A stretch of 5,787 nt of DNA, taken from assembly GCA_934662525.1 (NCBI GenBank), contig CAKUKJ010000173.1:1-5787 (forward strand), in the 5' to 3' direction. A program made the translations under genes and the position numbers. The stretch is from an uncultured Coriobacteriales bacterium. Lineage in GTDB: Bacteria; Actinomycetota; Coriobacteriia; Coriobacteriales; UMGS124. The notes beneath the pieces are model-generated. The model was not told where the DNA came from and made no database searches. It saw only the letters and a list, made by a program, of their open reading frames with translations. Positions 5,085-5,787 of the stretch are shown here, in pieces (position 1 is the first letter of the stretch; every line of letters starts with the position of its first letter).

Positions 5085-5787
5085 ATGGCACTGTTTGGGA
5101 AGCGCGGCGGTCGTGGCGGCGCTGGGCGTGCGGGCTCCGCGACGACGGGAGACGCCGGGGCGCTGGCGAGGCTTGAGGGCATGGCGGCCCACGTGGCCGA
5201 CGTGCGCCTGCGCGATGTGCGCAAGAGTTTCGACAGCCACGTGGTGCTCGACGACGTGTCGCTCACGCTGGCGGGCGGGGACAAGTACTGCCTCATGGCA
5301 CCGTCGGGCTCGGGCAAGACGACGCTCATCCGCGTGCTGCTGGGCCTGGAGACGCACGACTCGGGCGCGATCGAGGGGCTGGCTGCGGGCCGCGTGTCGA
5401 TGATGTTCCAGGAAGACCGCCTGTGCGAGGTGTTGAGCGCCGTGGAGAACGTGGCGCTTGTGCTGCCGGGCTCGGTCCTGCGGACCGACGTGGCCGCGAT
5501 GCTGGCGGAGGTACTGCCGGCAGACGCGCTCGACAAGCCTGTCATGCAGCTGTCGGGCGGCATGCGCCGCCGCGTGTCGCTCGTGCGCGCCATGGCGTAC
5601 CCCTCCGACGTGGTGGTGCTCGACGAGCCCTTCACGGGGCTGGACACTGCCACGCGCCGCCACGTGATCGACTTCGTGCTGCGCCACCTGGAGGGGCGCA
5701 CGCTGCTCGTGGCCACCCACGGCGAGGACGACGCGCGCCTGCTGGGGGCCGAGGTCATACGCCTGGCCGAGGTGCAGGGCCCCGAGG
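5085..5787 (+). CDS. ABC transporter ATP-binding protein, SsuB/TauB-like, truncated by window edge
   Basis: This cytosolic ATPase drives the importer. It has 234 codons from ATG 5085 to the window edge, so a short C-terminal piece is missing. In order it shows APSGSGKTT as Walker A (72-80; the first position is Ala rather than the usual Gly), a Q-loop FQEDRL (Q109), the signature LSGGM (156-160), Walker B VVVLDEP (176-182), a D-loop GLD (185-187) and the switch ATHGEDD with H212. All catalytic residues are in place. The ABC core starts near residue 37 (HVADVRLRDVRKSF). Before it lies a Gly/Ala/Arg-rich segment that is either a real extension or untranslated if ATG 5181 is used; AGAGGGG 9 bases before 5085 supports the longer form. 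The gene starts 2 bases after the permease stop, confirming the operon. The substrate is unknown. Confidence 0.9.
   Translation, partial: MALFGKRGGRGGAGRAGSATTGDAGALARLEGMAAHVADVRLRDVRKSFDSHVVLDDVSLTLAGGDKYCLMAPSGSGKTTLIRVLLGLETHDSGAIEGLAAGRVSMMFQEDRLCEVLSAVENVALVLPGSVLRTDVAAMLAEVLPADALDKPVMQLSGGMRRRVSLVRAMAYPSDVVVLDEPFTGLDTATRRHVIDFVLRHLEGRTLLVATHGEDDARLLGAEVIRLAEVQGPE

Noticed and set aside
3193..5091. A 632-codon minus-strand open frame across the ABC operon
   Set aside because: Its His/Arg/Gly-rich composition is that of an antisense shadow, and three well-recognised genes occupy the plus strand.

Overview
This window is GC-rich (roughly two thirds G+C in the genes, with strong G/C preference at third codon positions). 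It holds two insertion sequences next to an ABC-transporter operon. The gene styles, codon use, monoderm-type signals and IS types suggest a high-GC anaerobic actinobacterium, most likely of class Coriobacteriia (Eggerthella/Gordonibacter/Collinsella/Olsenella relatives). That is recognition by eye, not a database result.

Layout, left to right. (1) Bases 1-720, minus strand: the N-terminal 240 codons of an IS256-family (mutator-type) transposase, cut by the left window edge. Its upstream end of the element lies near 838, and a predicted hairpin in its leader covers the ribosome binding site. (2) Bases 839-1008: a spacer without a convincing gene, ending in a strong GC-rich palindrome. (3) Bases 1009-2371, plus strand: a complete-looking IS110-family element. 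Its DEDD/serine transposase (start preferred at 1123) carries an extra XRE/Cro-like helix-turn-helix at the C-terminus. The 9-base word TATAGGAGC stands at both proposed ends, and a structured 105-nt stretch before the transposase is a candidate bridge RNA. (4) Bases 2372-2808: a non-coding regulatory region. It begins AT-rich, holds two near-identical perfect palindromes centred 45 bp apart (consensus TGGTGAYAATTRTCACCA), then a weak promoter candidate, then a GC-rich leader with an 18-bp hairpin and a GCAA-tetraloop hairpin just before the Shine-Dalgarno site. (5) Bases 2809-5787, plus strand: a tight three-gene operon for an ABC importer of the nitrate/sulfonate/taurine (NMT1/SsuABC-like) type, encoding a Tat-exported substrate-binding protein, a permease and an ATPase (cut by the right edge).

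The three operon genes form one importer. The binding protein captures a small solute outside, the permease forms the channel through its EAA loop, and the ATPase powers transport. The substrate cannot be read from the sequence. Each subunit departs from the usual family form: the permease has a ~104-residue cytosolic extension with tandem short repeats, the binding protein lacks a canonical lipobox and ends in a low-complexity tail, and the ATPase starts with a Gly/Ala/Arg-rich segment. The items most worth pursuing are the palindrome pair plus leader RNA controlling the importer, the permease repeat extension, and the HTH-fused IS110 transposase with its possible guide RNA.
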